A stretch of 30,855 nucleotides of DNA from Bremia lactucae. Lineage: Eukaryota; Oomycota; Peronosporomycetes; Peronosporales; Peronosporaceae. The position numbers and the translations under genes were made by a program. The notes beneath the pieces are model-generated. The model was not told where the DNA came from and ran no database searches. It saw nothing but the letters and a program-made list of their open reading frames with translations. The stretch is taken from contig NC_090613.1 in NCBI RefSeq assembly GCF_004359215.1, positions 6,671,712-6,702,566 on the forward strand, written 5' to 3'. Of this stretch, positions 1 through 12,400 are shown piece after piece; positions within the stretch are counted from its first letter, which is position 1, and each line of letters begins with the position of its first letter.

Positions 1-1426
1 TATAGACCGATTATAAATGACTCGCAGTATCCGCTAACCGGATACTGAGGCATACCTAAATCTTACAGCCATTATCGCGAAAGCCATACGAGCTAAGCAG
101 TCGTTTGTGTCGACCACCAACATCCGCAGTCAGAAGGTCAAAGCGATTTAGTTAACGGTGTGATACGATAAGTTATGCCTAAAAATGTGCTGATCCAAAG
201 ACAGTCTAAGCCATATCTTCCACGCTCAGAATTTACAATAAATATTACCGTACATACCACAATGCTACACACCAATTTTGTTACCCAACGACTATAAATT
301 AATGCGCCGATAAAATTCGTTTTAGATTAATTGAAAGGCTGTTGAAAGAACATGGTTCAAATCATGGGTTCTGCGGAGACAGAGAAATGCCGGTTCATGT
401 ATTCTGTTAATATGTCCATCTCCCATTCTACAGCAATAAACTCCAACAGGTTGCTGAAGCAGCCATATAAGTATTTAGCAGTTGTCTTGGTGTCGATAGA
501 CGCGTTTGTGCAAGGCAACCAAAACTACAAAGTGTCATTAGTGTTCGGAAAAATGAGTAGTAGTGTTCTTGGTACGCTTACAGACCATAGATTTTTCGAA
601 AAGCGTGGGTTTTGGCGTCATGTAATAAACGCTAGAATCTCATTTAATCGACCTCGCCGCGCCCGAGACCAGAATATTGTGACGTAGTTTCGTTAAGTGC
701 AGTATTACCAGTAACTGTAACTACGTCATACGATTTAAATACATATGCATAATTGTATGTACCAATATTCGTGGTTTAAGAACTTTTAGGAAGGTATACC
801 TAAAAGTTATTGGCTCAAAATATACTCAGACGACTTACTATTTCGTATAGTATATAGTCCAAGATGAGGTAAGCCACACTATGAGTTCATATATGGTTAG
901 TAGATAGATACCAGATGTGATTAGCGAACGATAGTTCTTAGGATAGGACCTAGATAACTCATGAGAAAATCTAGTTGGCCACGGGGCAATCCGTAAGCAC
1001 TCAGCTTAATGAATCACTTTCAATATGCTTCCAACAGCAACAACTTCTTCTGCTTCTAGTCTCTCTGCCAAAATTTTACCGTCAGATTTAACCGGCTTCC
1101 TCAAATGTTTAATTCATCTATATATATAGAGATAGATATGGACTTCTTGCTTTACCAAAACTTGGCTTTAGCCATTATCCATCCGCATGGTAAAGCCATT
1201 TTGGCTTGGCTGCTGTGGAGTCCATTAATCAGCTCTGGTGGCTATCCAGTAATTATGTCTTACTTGGTACAGCCGTCACGAGGAGAGTAATGTAGCAGGG
1301 ACCTAAAGTATCTTAGCAGAAGATCCTCGAACGTTTCGTACGCAACAAGATTAGGTGACCCTAGACGTGTTTGGACGTCTCTTTGTTTCCCAGATCGCAA
1401 AAAAACTTACTAAGGTCTTTCACTAA
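1..1426. other. AT-rich spacer, no supported gene
   Basis: I see no convincing gene, RNA or recognisable transposon domain here. Open frames of 111 aa (352-687) and 61 aa (1105-1290) have no recognisable motif. The sequence is AT-rich and runs directly into the left edge of an LTR at 1427. Confidence 0.5.
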
Positions 1427-1866
1427 TGTAACGGGGTGTACCGTTACATGAAATTAACACTTAAAGGTTGCTAAATAATATATTATCTAAAAGGTAGATA
1501 ATATTTGGAGAATACCACTTTACATGGTAATATTCTAAAAGCTTATCCATTGGTAGATATAGACCATTATATCTACTTTCTCCGCGGTCCAGTCACCGCT
1601 GGACGCGCGCAAAGAGAAAGACAGATAAGACTTTTAGTACATATTTTGTATTAGTGTATAATTAAGTTAGTATTAAGTAGATAGACAAAAAGAACTAAAT
1701 TATATGAATACAATTTTCATTTAACCCTCTTTAAAGCAAGAGTTTTAAAAAGAAAATTCCTATGCACGTACTAGTGTACGTGAATTGACGTTAGGCACCA
1801 CTCGCACTGAGGCAGTGCGAAGTGGACTTGTGCTAAAGCAGTACAAGTCGGCAGTGCCCCATTTCA
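1427..1866 (+). mobile_element. LTR of Gypsy copy A (5' LTR)
   Basis: This LTR of about 440 bp begins TGTAACGGGG and ends near CCCCATTTCA, a slightly decayed form of the inverted terminal repeat that is perfect in copy D at 29197-29648. It aligns over its length with the LTRs at 13029-13458, 22580-22993 (minus) and 29197-29648. It contains two hairpins near its 3' end (about 1799-1851). It is followed at once by a primer-binding-site-like TGGTAGCA and a gag remnant, so it is the 5' LTR. No matching 3' LTR for this copy is seen; the element is cut at about 2953. Confidence 0.85.
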
Positions 1867-1868
1867 CC

Positions 1869-1876
1869 TGGTAGCA
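1869..1876 (+). other. primer binding site, copy A
   Basis: TGGTAGCA lies two bases after the LTR end. It is complementary to a tRNA 3' end TGCTACCA, as in many eukaryotic initiator Met tRNAs. The same octamer sits at the same place in copies B (13461), C (22570-22577, minus) and D (29651). Complementarity beyond eight bases is not clear, so the tRNA identity is an inference. Confidence 0.5.
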
Positions 1877-1907
1877 CTTTGTAGTCCGTCCAAAGACCAC
1901 AGCTCCA

Positions 1908-1935
1908 ATCATCTAACATGGCCATGTTAGATGAT
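1908..1935. repeat. 28-bp perfect palindrome over gag start, copy A
   Basis: The arms read ATCATCTAACATGG and its exact reverse complement. The palindrome covers the position of the gag initiation codon, about 40 bases after the LTR end. The equivalent sites in copies B, C and D are near-palindromes with only central mismatches. This position and shape would suit an RNA dimerisation or packaging element, but that is inference. Confidence 0.7.
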
Positions 1936-2953
1936 AATGGAAATACGCATCACGTTTCGCGTGATAGCTAATCCTTTCTTAGTGACATCAAAAGAAGTGC
2001 GGTCGAACGAATGAGTTCGACCGTAGGGAACGGTGCCATCTTGGCCATGCTTTCCGGTATGGGCAGAGATGTCCTCCATTCAGCCATCGCCAATTTTATA
2101 CAACATGAAGTTGACGAGGCGAAGAAGAAAGTAGCCTTGCTTAATCAGCAAGGCTTTCAACAGGCTGAACTGTTGAGGTTACAGCAGGTACAGACTTCTG
2201 TACCTTGGATGACGCACACGCGTCGTCCGGAAACCTTAAAGATTGACATCTCTAAGTATAGGGGAGTGGAAGACGACTCCCTCATAAGATGTTTCGTCGA
2301 GTTGGACGATGCCACAGGGCTCGTCACATCGTCGACGAGCAAATGCAAGTCGCATTTGCTCAGTCAAATTTGGCAGGTCGTGCCAAAACTTGGGCACTAT
2401 GCCTTAAGTTGCGCGACCCGTATGTCTTTGGGTCACTAGAGGCTTTTAAACCCTGGCTCAACAGAAGTTTGAACCGCCTAGGGCTGAGTTCAGAGCTCGA
2501 CCAGAGCTTTTGAAACTCAAGCAAGGCAAGCGTGATGTTCACGCTTATGCCCAGCACACACGACTCTTAGCGAGTTGTATCACGATTAAACCAGTTCATG
2601 AACACACGTTGATTACGGTGTTCATGCAAGGTCTTACGGATGGTCCCGTGAAGACCCACCTATTCCGCTTGGAACTGGATACGCTTGAAGAAGCAATATC
2701 CGTTGCGGAACAGAGGACTTAAGCTTGAGACGGGCTCAAGCTAGTTCGTCATTGTATCGTCCTCCGAGACAACAAGAGCTTGGAGGTCCAGAAATTATGG
2801 ACCTCCCTTATGTCGAAAGAGAGAAACCTCGCTTCTCGAACAACACGCGATTGCAGAAATGCAATCGCTGTCAAAAGTAAGGACACTACGCTCATGAGTG
2901 TAGTGCTTCACGCCCAGTACCGAGAGGTACTGAACGTAATTATGGACTAAATC
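1918..2953 (+). pseudogene. broken gag, copy A
   Basis: This is a remnant of a Ty3/Gypsy Gag structural protein, collinear with the intact gag of copy D (29693-30817). The N-terminal frame meets a TAA within 20 codons. Three one-base deletions relative to copy D (near 2310, 2450 and 2712) split the capsid (retrotrans_gag-like) region across frames. A TAA sits inside the CCHC zinc knuckle at about 2877. Exactly these lesions recur in copy B, so both descend from one already defective copy. Similarity to B stops at about 2953, after which the sequence is unrelated. Confidence 0.85.
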
Positions 2954-3480
2954 AGGGGAGTAGTGCACCTGTCTAAAATTAAAACCTTTTTAAATGTATC
3001 AGTAAAAGGCGTCTTAGTATTATTAATTAATACAGTTTACATTGTAATACCTTATCGATTAAATAGCTGACACGAATGAGCCACCATATAAAGATCTTCT
3101 GGTTGTGCTAATTAAGGACAGTTGGATCTATTTAAGGCATACTTAAGATAAGTAACTCTACATATAAAAACTATATAAACTTCATTTTTTCAATTTAAAT
3201 CGTTCCGTGCCCATTCAAGGCTTGCACAGTGTTAAGAGCATTCAACAGGCATTTACTCTTAGGCCCTAATTGCTCTGCGAAGCTTAAGTCGCAAGTCTCT
3301 TGAATCAGGGCTAGACAGCTTTCGGAGCTTGCACGACTCTCTGAGTCGCTTTTCTGTAGTTCCGTAGAGCTAAATGGCTCTTTGAGCCTATAAGTCTCCC
3401 TCTGTCTAGAGGGTTTGGAGCTAATTAAGTAGCTACCAGTCGAAATCAATCTACACCTGAGTCTGTACAGACTCATTGAA
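2954..3480. other. unassigned stretch with short inverted repeats
   Basis: No gene is recognised. The first 240 bases are AT-rich. From about 3200 to 3480 the sequence becomes richer in short inverted repeats, including an 18-bp perfect palindrome at 3458-3475 (TGAGTCTGT and its complement) and GGCTC/GAGCC and CCCTCT/AGAGGG hairpins, in the style of the Gypsy copies. A 93-codon minus-strand frame (3195-3476) covers it but has no recognised domain. It may be a piece of a related retroelement. Confidence 0.3.
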
Positions 3481-3649
3481 AATTAAATCACTGGCGGAAC
3501 AAAGCCCCCTTCCTTTGCTAAACGCTTAGCGTTCGTTAAGCTGAAAGCTTTGAAGGAAATGAGGAAACCGAATGTATCCTGTTTCAGGGCCCAGAAGTGC
3601 TTAGTACACGGCTTAATGCCTTTATACCCTTTATACCCTTTGAGTCCAC

Positions 3650-4590
3650 CCTGGTTGGACAGGAGGAACGGATAACTGTGGCTGTCTGCTGCAATGGTGA
3701 TGGGTCCGAATAATGCCAAGTACGCCACTCCTCGCTGCTTCCGCCATGTCAATATCCAGAACCTTGGCTGTCAGTATCGCAGCAGCAAAAGGCCTGGATG
3801 ACACAAATCATCTTCCTGAAGTGGCTGAGGGACTTCGATCGGAGGATGGCAAACCGCAAGGTGCTGCTGATCCTGAAAAACTACAGTGCACACGTCCCGC
3901 TAACTGATCTGCCGCAGCGGATCACACTCGCAACACGACAATCACTACCTTCCGCTAAACATGACGTCAAAGCTTCGGCCTTGCGAACACGCAACCTGAA
4001 AGCGGATTACCGGCGCAGCATCAACCATATGCTCCTTCGGGATTTCGACAATGACGTCGTTGAGCCGGCAAAGATTAACATCCTACAAGCTATCCAGATG
4101 TCAGTCTCAGCATGGGCTAACGATGTCCCCACTGAGATCATTCACAACTGTTTTCGGCACTGCAACATCCGGTCAGAACCAGCTAATGCGGCACCAGTCC
4201 TCGACGAGCATGCTCTGACAACGAAGTCATGGTGTAACTGGAACATCAGATTGGACGCTTCAGGTATCCCAACCCGATGGAGATCCGCAACCTGCTAGAC
4301 TATCCTGCTGAGCGGATTAGATCATACATTCCAGACTGGATGAAACTATTGTAAACCACCTTCCGACTCATCCTGAGGGAGAGCAGGATGACAGTCAGGA
4401 ACCGCCTAAGATTACTGTCTTGGTTGCTCAGAAAGCACTCGAGTTGCGTGAGACATTCTGGCTGCAACAGGATGGCGATGCGCTGGGTTTCCTCAATTCT
4501 GTACAGCAGATGAAGGACAGGGTTGGAGCAATCCGCACAGACCAAATGGTGCAGCCTGACATACGAGATTTCTACAGACGTGTTTCGGTA
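3650..4590 (+). pseudogene. fossil pogo/Tigger-like DDE transposase
   Basis: This is a decayed transposase of the pogo/Tigger/Jerky class (DDE superfamily endonuclease), a DNA cut-and-paste enzyme. In successive frames I can read ERITVAVCCNGDGS, then WMTQIIFLKWLRDFDRRM, then ANRKVLLILKNYSAH, an LPLNMTSK block, KADYRRS, and finally a C-terminal stretch with TVLVAQKALELRETFWLQQ to about 4570. The catalytic Asp expected in the LLxDNxxAH motif is Lys here (codon 3876-3878), and there are several frameshifts and stops. The N-terminal DNA-binding part and terminal inverted repeats were not found. Family assignment rests on motif recall; it is clearly non-functional. Confidence 0.75.
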
Positions 4591-6391
4591 GTGCTTTATA
4601 TTATTTTACAGTATCGTTTTTTTTCGGCAAGAAAAATTATACGAATAATAAATTTAAAAAAATGGGACCTCAGATTGCATTTAATAATTAAATTACAGAG
4701 GTCTATTAAGAAACGTATGTGCCCGACCTTGAGACAAAAGTAAATTATTAATTTAAGGAGGCTATGAAATAACAGTATTATTTTAGACAGGTCCTACTAA
4801 ACCGATCAATGTTAAATATGTTGTCCTTCGTGTGCAAAACATAACATTTACGACTAACAAATGACCCCGTGACAATACGGCTCGCAGAGACCGACACTTT
4901 TGCTGTGCCTTCATTATTCTTTTTGTTATTGAAAACAAAGTCCAAGCTTTCATATTGTGAGCAGCAACTGGCATACTTGCTTGTTGCGCTGCAGCAGCCT
5001 TTACCTCTCGCGCTTACTTGGTTACGAAAAAGTAATTGTTGTGTTTTGCAATTCCTTAATACACGCAAATAGTATTTCTGCAAGCTGGACCACTACGTTT
5101 TTTTCACAATTACGAATGTTTAGATTTAATAATGCAAAAATGTAATAGAGTTCACAACTCTTTAGGTTACATAATCCTTATGTCAGTTTGGCTTAAAGAC
5201 ACACTGGCTCTTGCGTCTGCGAAATTTGCGGCTTTGTCAGTGTATTGTTGTACTTTTAATCAGTCATTTGTGCTTTTCTTTTAAGAAAGATATTGCAGTA
5301 TTAGCAAGGCTCAAGTTGCGGTTGGAACCAACCGTGGCAGCTATATTGCATCACATAGCGTAACGCGCATCTCTTACGCGGGATGCTTCTATTTGTGTTT
5401 CAGTGCTGTAAGGCATTGCCAGCACCAGACGGAGTCACAACCGAGCCTCTCTGCCTTATCCCATCACAACTTTCGACAGCATGTCCGCCGTCGTGGAATT
5501 ATGAAATTTACAGCGACACTAAAATTATTAGTTGCAACGATAGGACGCTCGACAGTACCGTACAAGGTCGGATCACCATTGGCTGCTTGCAAACCAAAAC
5601 TGGCTACTTTTTGGATTCCACGGATAATTAAAGAAACATTTTCGCAAATAAGAGATCGGGAGATAAAGCAATCGCAATTTTTTTAATTGCTGATGGAGCG
5701 CAGTTTTGCTCAAAGAAACCATTCAACTTCAAGCTCAGGTTATACAATTTTCGGTCTAGTGTTGCAAAAGAATTAATGGAAGTCTGCATGGTCTATAAAA
5801 TGTGAGGTCCTCCATAAGGACGCCAGATGCGAATCGCAAGCATTTCGATTTAACATGTTCTTGTGATGATAGAAAGGGTGGGTGTTGGGAACGGAAGTTC
5901 GATGGCATCGTGGCCTTGACTTACATCTTATAAGCGAAGCTTCTCGATAAATAGCTCAAGCAAACGCCATTATCTTAAAGCGCATCAACGCATGCTTCCT
6001 ATCACCCTCAGCAATGAACTGGACAACCCAATGCATTGCTTTCTTCTGAAGGTGAATAGCTTACTATCCAAAGTATTGCCTGTAAAAATGTCGGATGGAT
6101 ACAGAAGTCCTTTCTGTATTGGAAGCCCTTTCTGTAATTAAAGCTAGAATTGAACCATTTAATCATGTGTTTCCGAGTGATCAGGCCATGTCACCCATTT
6201 AATATTCAATAAATTTTCAACAACAAAGCCACACTTTCTTTCCGTCAACGAAGCTGCTGTGACGTTACAAATCCACAAGCGCGGCAGCTCTTCCTTCACC
6301 ACACTTCGAAAAGCCTCGACTCGTTCCATCGACGGCTTAGCCGTGGGACGCGCCCTTTCTATTAATCTTCCGACCGTTCTGATCAGTGCAG
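4591..6391. other. spacer upstream of the histidine kinase
   Basis: This 1.8-kb AT-rich region has only short, overlapping open frames on both strands (for example 4778-5083 minus, 5383-5686 plus), with no recognisable domain and no consistent coding signal. It probably holds the upstream regulatory region of the histidine kinase towards its right end. Confidence 0.4.
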
Positions 6392-6399
6392 CTCAGTCT
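6392..6399 (+). promoter_or_regulatory. possible initiator (Inr) of the histidine kinase gene
   Basis: CTCAGTCT fits the oomycete initiator consensus YTCANTYY and lies about 55 bases before the ATG at 6453, a normal 5' UTR length for this group. The motif is short and could occur by chance; no flanking promoter region (FPR) is evident. Confidence 0.35.
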
Positions 6400-6452
6400 C
6401 TGTCTTGTTTTAGGCGTGTGGTGATATTGACGCGCATACACGACGCAGAGCG

Positions 6453-9400
6453 ATGCATGGACGGACGGACGGCAAGTTATCGAAGATGGCTACGAAGAAA
6501 GTTACGAAGAAGGCACTTGCGCAATGCAGCGAATTCTATGAAGATAAAAGAGTAACGGCCGACCCGCGCATCGATGTGGACGCACGTCGACCAGCCGTTG
6601 CCTCGACTTGTTTCTTGTCGAGGGTCCATCCTCGCGTATCACGTATTCTAAGCGAAGCCAATGTGCCCGCTTTAGTCATGGACGTGTCGGGCTGTGTCGT
6701 ATTGTGGAATGACAAGCTGGCCGAGCTCACGGGACTGCCGAGTCCTGACGTGCTAGGCCGCCACGTCACGGAGCTCGTCATGGCTTGCTCGAAGAACAAC
6801 ATGATGTGTGCACTAGACCAGGCGCTTAATGACGTCAACACTTCTGTAAGCAATGTCGAGATAGAGTTGCAGACGCCGAATATGGACCAAAGAGTAAAGT
6901 TGCTTGTCAATTTAACAGTCGACGTTGACGATTACGAGGCGCCGAGTATCGTAGCTATTGGACAAAACTTAACAGTAGGATCAGTCTCACGATGTCAGAA
7001 CACGAGAGGTGTCAATGCGCTCATTTTCGAGCTCAATCGAGACGGAGTTATTACCTTATGGAACGATAAGGTTGAGAAATCCACGGGATACGCTATCGAA
7101 CGCGTAATTGGTACGCCACTGGTCAATTTAGTGCACGATGACTTCCAAGTGCTTGTAAGTGAGCTACTAGCGCGTGTTGCGTCGACCAACACGTCCGTGT
7201 CCGATTTAGCATTGCCTCTTAAAACTGCCAGTGGGGCGTACATTGAGCTACTACTAAATCTAACGCCACAGGGCAGCTTTGATAAAGATGGCAAGATTGT
7301 TGATTGCATTGTTGCTATAGGACAGGAAATGACACCACGCAATTCGAATGAAATGGCGTGCAGTCATTTGGTCGACGCAGCAGAAGCGCCCATATTTGGG
7401 GTCAATACGCAAGGCCATATCGTCTTTTTTAACAAAAAGGCTGCCAAAGTTAGTGAATATTGGCCGGCAGAAGTTATGGGTGAGGACTTGGTGTCATTTT
7501 TAATTGATGAAGATCATCGCGACCAAGTTGCTGCTGTGTTTGGAAAAGCGCTTGCTGGGATTGAGACGGCAAACTTTGAGTTTCCGCTCATTACCAAAAA
7601 TGGCCGGAAAGTAGACATTTTGTTGAATGCTACGCCACGGTACAATTACGCGGGGGTTATTATTGGTGTGGTTGGCATTGGGCAGGGTATCACCGAACGG
7701 ATTGTACAAGAGCAAGAATATAGCCGTCTTATTGATACGGCAAATGCTCCGATCGTGGGTGTGGACAAACAATTTTGCGTAACTATCTGGAATAAAAAAG
7801 CAGCTACAATCACTGGCTATTCCAATTTGCAGGCCATTGGAAAGGACTTACTTGAATTTATTGCTGAACACGCACGTGATACAGTCGCAGATGTACTTTC
7901 AAAGGCAATGGGAGGTGTGGAGACACCTAACTTTGAGTTTCCTCTAATGACGAAAAGTGGACGGCAGCTGGACATTTTACTGAATGCAACGCCACGCTTT
8001 GATCACGGCGGTGTAATTACAGGTGTTGTTGGAATTGGACAAGACTTTACGGACCAGCGCGCACAGGAAGAAGAGTATATTCGATTGATAGATACGGCAA
8101 ACGCACCAATTTTTGGGATTGATATGGACGGCAGAGTGGATATTTGGAATCGAAAGGCTGTGGCAATTACAGAATACACGGTCCTTGAAGCACGCGGCAC
8201 ACGGCTTGTTGAGAGTTTCATTCCTCAAGACTACCGTGCTGGTGTGTCCGATGTCATGCATAAGGCAATGGAAGGGGAAGGGACGGCAAATTTTGAGTTC
8301 CCGCTGATTACGAAGACTGGGCGACGTGTTGACATCTTGCTAAATGCGACGCCGCGGTATAATCAACACGGAGACATCGTAGGAGTAGTTGGAATCGGCC
8401 AGGATATCACAGAGCGTATAGTGCAGGAACAGGAGTACAGTCGCTTGATTGATACAGCTAATGCGCCGATTTTTGGGGTCGATATGACGGGCCTTGTCAA
8501 CATTTGGAATGACAAATCCGCCGAAATCACACAGTTTGCAGCTGATGAGGTTATGGGAAAAGATTTGGTGCAGGAATTCATTTCAGAAGGATATCGTTCT
8601 GCTGTAGGGTTGGTGCTGTCTCAGGCACTGAACGGCGTCCAAACGGCAAATTTCAACTTTCCACTAATCACCAAGTCTGGACGTAGAGTCGAAATTTTAC
8701 TGAATGCGACTCCGCGGTACAACGAGCTGGGCGAAATTGTCGGTGTTGTCAGTATAGGCCAAGACATCACAGAACGAATTGCCCAAGAACAAGAATATAG
8801 TCGTCTCATTGACACGGCCAACGCCCCAATCTTTGGTGTTGATAAAGAAGGTTGTGTCAACATTTGGAATAAAAAGGCGGCTGAGATTATGCAGTACTCA
8901 AATGATGAAGTAGTGGGTGAGAATCTTGTGGAAAAGTTTATTACGGAGGACTATCGAGAAGCTGTGGGCGCAGTGCTATCAAGGGCTCTTGATGGTATTG
9001 AAACGGCGAACTTTGAATTTCCGCTCGTAACTAAAGCTGGCCGTCGCGTCGAGATTTTACTTAACGCTACACCACGGTTTAATGAACATGGAACGGTGAT
9101 TGGTATGGTGGGGATTGGACAGGATATTACAGATCGTATTGCTCAAGAGCAAGAGTACGCACGATTGATTGAAAAGGCAAATGCTCCTATTTTTGGTGTT
9201 GATTCGGAGGGAAAGATAAATATATGGAATCACAAAACAGCTGAAATGACGCAATTTTCCAAGGAAGAAGCAGTCGGTAGGGATTTAATGAGCTGGGCTA
9301 TTCCTGAGCAATATCATGATGCTGTAGAAACAATTTTGTGGAAGGCACTGGAGGGCGATGAAACGTCCAACTTTGATGTTGAATTGAAGAAAAAAAATGG

Positions 9401-12400
9401 CCGCACTGTTAACATTCGCATGAATGCCACTGCAAGATTTGATCAGCACGGCCAAATTGTTGGCGTGGTGGGTATTGGCCAAGACTTGACTGATCGCATT
9501 GTGCAGGAGCAAGAGTACACGCGCTTAATTGATACGGCCAACGCTCCCATCTTTGGCGTGGATGCGAATTTATGTGTGAACATTTGGAACAAGAAAGCAG
9601 CACAGATTACAAAGTACTCTACAGCTGAAGTTATTGGCGAAAATCTTGTCGAGACATTCATTTCTCCTGAGTATCGACCAGCTGTGGCGGATGTTTTTAG
9701 CAAGGCTCTGAATGGCATTCAAACTGCAAATTTTGAATTTCCATTGATCACACGACCCGGTACGCGAATCGAAATTTTACTGAATGCTACACCGCGCAAT
9801 GATATGCACGGTAACATTGTTGGCGTAGTTGGAATTGGTCAGGATATAACCGATCGCATTGCACAGGAGCACGAGTATTTTCGTCTGATTGATACGGCTA
9901 ATGCTCCAATCTTTGGAGTGGATTCGTTTGGCTGCATTAATGAGTGGAACCAAAAGATTGAAGAGATAACAGGATATCATAAGTCTACAGTTCTTGGCTT
10001 ATCACTGGTCGATGCATTCATAAACGCTGAAAATCGATCCGAAGTGCGAAAGCTGCTCAATCAGGCGCTGATTGGCATTGATGTTGAGGAAATGGAACTG
10101 CCTATGACGACAGCTGCTGGGCTTTCTTTGTTGTTGCTCGTAAATGCCTCGAGTAAAAAAGACATGCACGGAAACATTCGAGGTGTCATTGGAGTAGGGC
10201 AAGATTATACCGCCAAGAAGCACATGGAGGCGGCAAAAGTCAATTTTCTTGCTTCGTTTAGTCATGAACTGCGGACACCGCTCAATGGGGTTCTTGGGAT
10301 GCTGGAGCTGTTGCGTGACCAAAAGCTGGACAAGACGTCGGAACGCTACGTGCACATTGCATACATTTCGGGCTCACTGCTCTTGAATTTGATTAATGAC
10401 ATTCTCGACTTATCCAAAATTGAAGCAGGGCACATGGAGATATCTGCTGATCCGTTTCAAATGGAAGATTTGCTTGAATACTCCGTCGAGATTTTTAAAT
10501 TTAAGGCGCGGGAGAAGCACATAAAATTGAAGTTAGATTGCTCGCCGAAGGTGCCACAGCGTGTCATTGGAGATGTGAGTCGGCTGCGACAGGTACTGCT
10601 TAATTTGCTATCAAACTCAATCAAATTTACAAATGAGGGTTCAATCACAGTGCGATGCACCACGGTGCCATCTCCAGACTTGCCAAAACATTGTATCAAG
10701 CTTCTTTTTCAAGTGATTGATACGGGTGTTGGCATGGATGAAGAGGAAAAATCGCGCTTGTTTTCGCTCTTTACAAAGCTGGAGCGTACGCGCAAAAACA
10801 ATCCAACTGGCTCGGGCTTGGGTCTTGCGATTTGCAAGCAACTTGTGGAGCTCATGGACGGTGATATTGACGTCGACAGCGAGCTAGGAGAAGGGTCCGA
10901 GTTTTTTTTTACAGTCGTAGTGGGTCGCCCTGAAGACGAAGAAGAGGGGCTGATTGCAAAATTTCCAATTGAAACGATAATTGAGTCTGGTGGGCCTTCC
11001 TCTCTACCAGCCAGTAATGCTTCTAGACACAATGCGTCCATGCCGGAGCTCGTGCCGAAACATGCACGGATATTGGTGGTAGAAGACAATGAGTTTAATT
11101 GGGAAGTTGTGAAAAGCTTCTTTATGGAAGACAATCACCTGCTACAATGGGAAACGAATGGACAAGATGCATATCAAATGTATCAAGAGCATTACGATTC
11201 ATACGACATTGTACTTATGGATTGTGAGATGCCAATCATGAATGGATATGAGTCAACACGCAATATCCGTAACTTTGAAAAGCAGCACCGGCTTTCGCGA
11301 ATTCCGATAATTGGTGTGACTGCATATGCAATGAGCGGCGATCGCAAAAAGTGTCTTGATGCTGGCATGGATGAATTTATAGTTAAGCCAATTTCAAAAC
11401 CAGAGCTGCGAAAAGCTATTCGCAAATGGATGCGCGTTCGCTACTTGGGTCAGCATGCTCCTCGCTCGTCACGGGCCGAATCGGTTGATGAAGGTGGTGC
11501 TGTCGATCTGGATGCTTTGTCCAGCCAAAATGGTGCTAATTTGGTTGCGGCGTCGAGGCACAAGGAAAAGCTAGACCTTGACCGGGCTATCTCAGACTTA
11601 GAATTAGAAGACCCGATGATGATCGGTCAGCCTAGCGGTATTCAAACAGTAGCGGGTTCCGAGGCACTACTAATGTCGCTGACAACAATAAGCGAGAGCA
11701 AGAGCAACTCAACAAACTCGGGCACTGTTGAACACACCGTTGGAATGGTGGAGATCCACCATGAGAGATTTGAGAAATCGGATTCGACCCAGATCATTGA
11801 AGAAGCCCCAAAGTCATGCCCTGGAACCCTTGTGAACGCTTCAAATATTATTGGCACGAATTTATTTGCTGCAGCGAAAGCGGCTGGGATCTATCCGAAG
11901 GATGCTGTAGAACCGATGCCTTACTCAACGCCAAACTCATTTTCATCGAGTGATGGAAACAATCATTACGAGGCAGGGGATATGGCTAATAATTCGACTA
12001 TTGTAGCAAACAAACCAGCACGCGCGTACTCGACTACAATGGCTCCTGGAGAGGTTGTAATTCCAGCTGGTGATCCGATTGATTATTCTTTGGGAGTGGA
12101 GCAATGTGGAGCAAGTGAGAGCCTCTTCGTGAGCTTACTGGAGAAGTATGCCGATTTGAGTGATGAGTTTATGCGACGTATCGAGGAAGCTTATTTAAAG
12201 AGTGACTTGATCGTGCTTAGACGTGAAAGTCACTCTCTCAAGGGATCGTCTGCTTATGTTGCAGCTATGCGGGTTTCAAAGGCAGCTTTTCGATTACAGC
12301 TCGCAACTGAGCACGTAATGGATGAATCTGTGACGAGTGACGACTACACGACATTAGATGATGCTTTTCATCTCCTCAAGAGTGAGCATCGTGCTCTGCG

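Noticed and set aside
352..687. 111-aa open frame
   Set aside because: No recognisable motif, start context or conservation signal; openness of this size is expected by chance in a window this large.
1105..1290. 61-aa hydrophobic open frame
   Set aside because: Low-complexity AT-rich start (TATATATA) and no recognisable domain; not supported as a gene.
2157..2348. Minus-strand 63-aa frame, repeated at 13748-13939
   Set aside because: It is the antisense of the gag remnant and recurs only because copies A and B are nearly identical.
3621..3640. Tandem TTTATACCC-type repeat
   Set aside because: Only two units of about nine bases; no wider array or function apparent.
4420..4743. 107-aa frame as an independent gene
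   Set aside because: Its first part continues the C-terminal region of the fossil transposase in another frame, and the rest is AT-rich spacer.
5383..5686. Two overlapping frames of 82 and 97 aa
   Set aside because: Both cover the same bases in different frames with no domain or start-site support.
7350..10230. Regular repeats considered as a CRISPR-like or satellite array
   Set aside because: The 360-bp period is a coding PAS domain, in frame throughout.
7350..10230. PAS units as LOV photoreceptors
   Set aside because: The flavin-binding Cys motif of LOV domains is not present in any unit; the ligand stays unknown.
6536..11857. Many minus-strand frames opposite the histidine kinase
   Set aside because: They recur with the PAS repeat period and are the antisense shadow of conserved codons, not separate genes.
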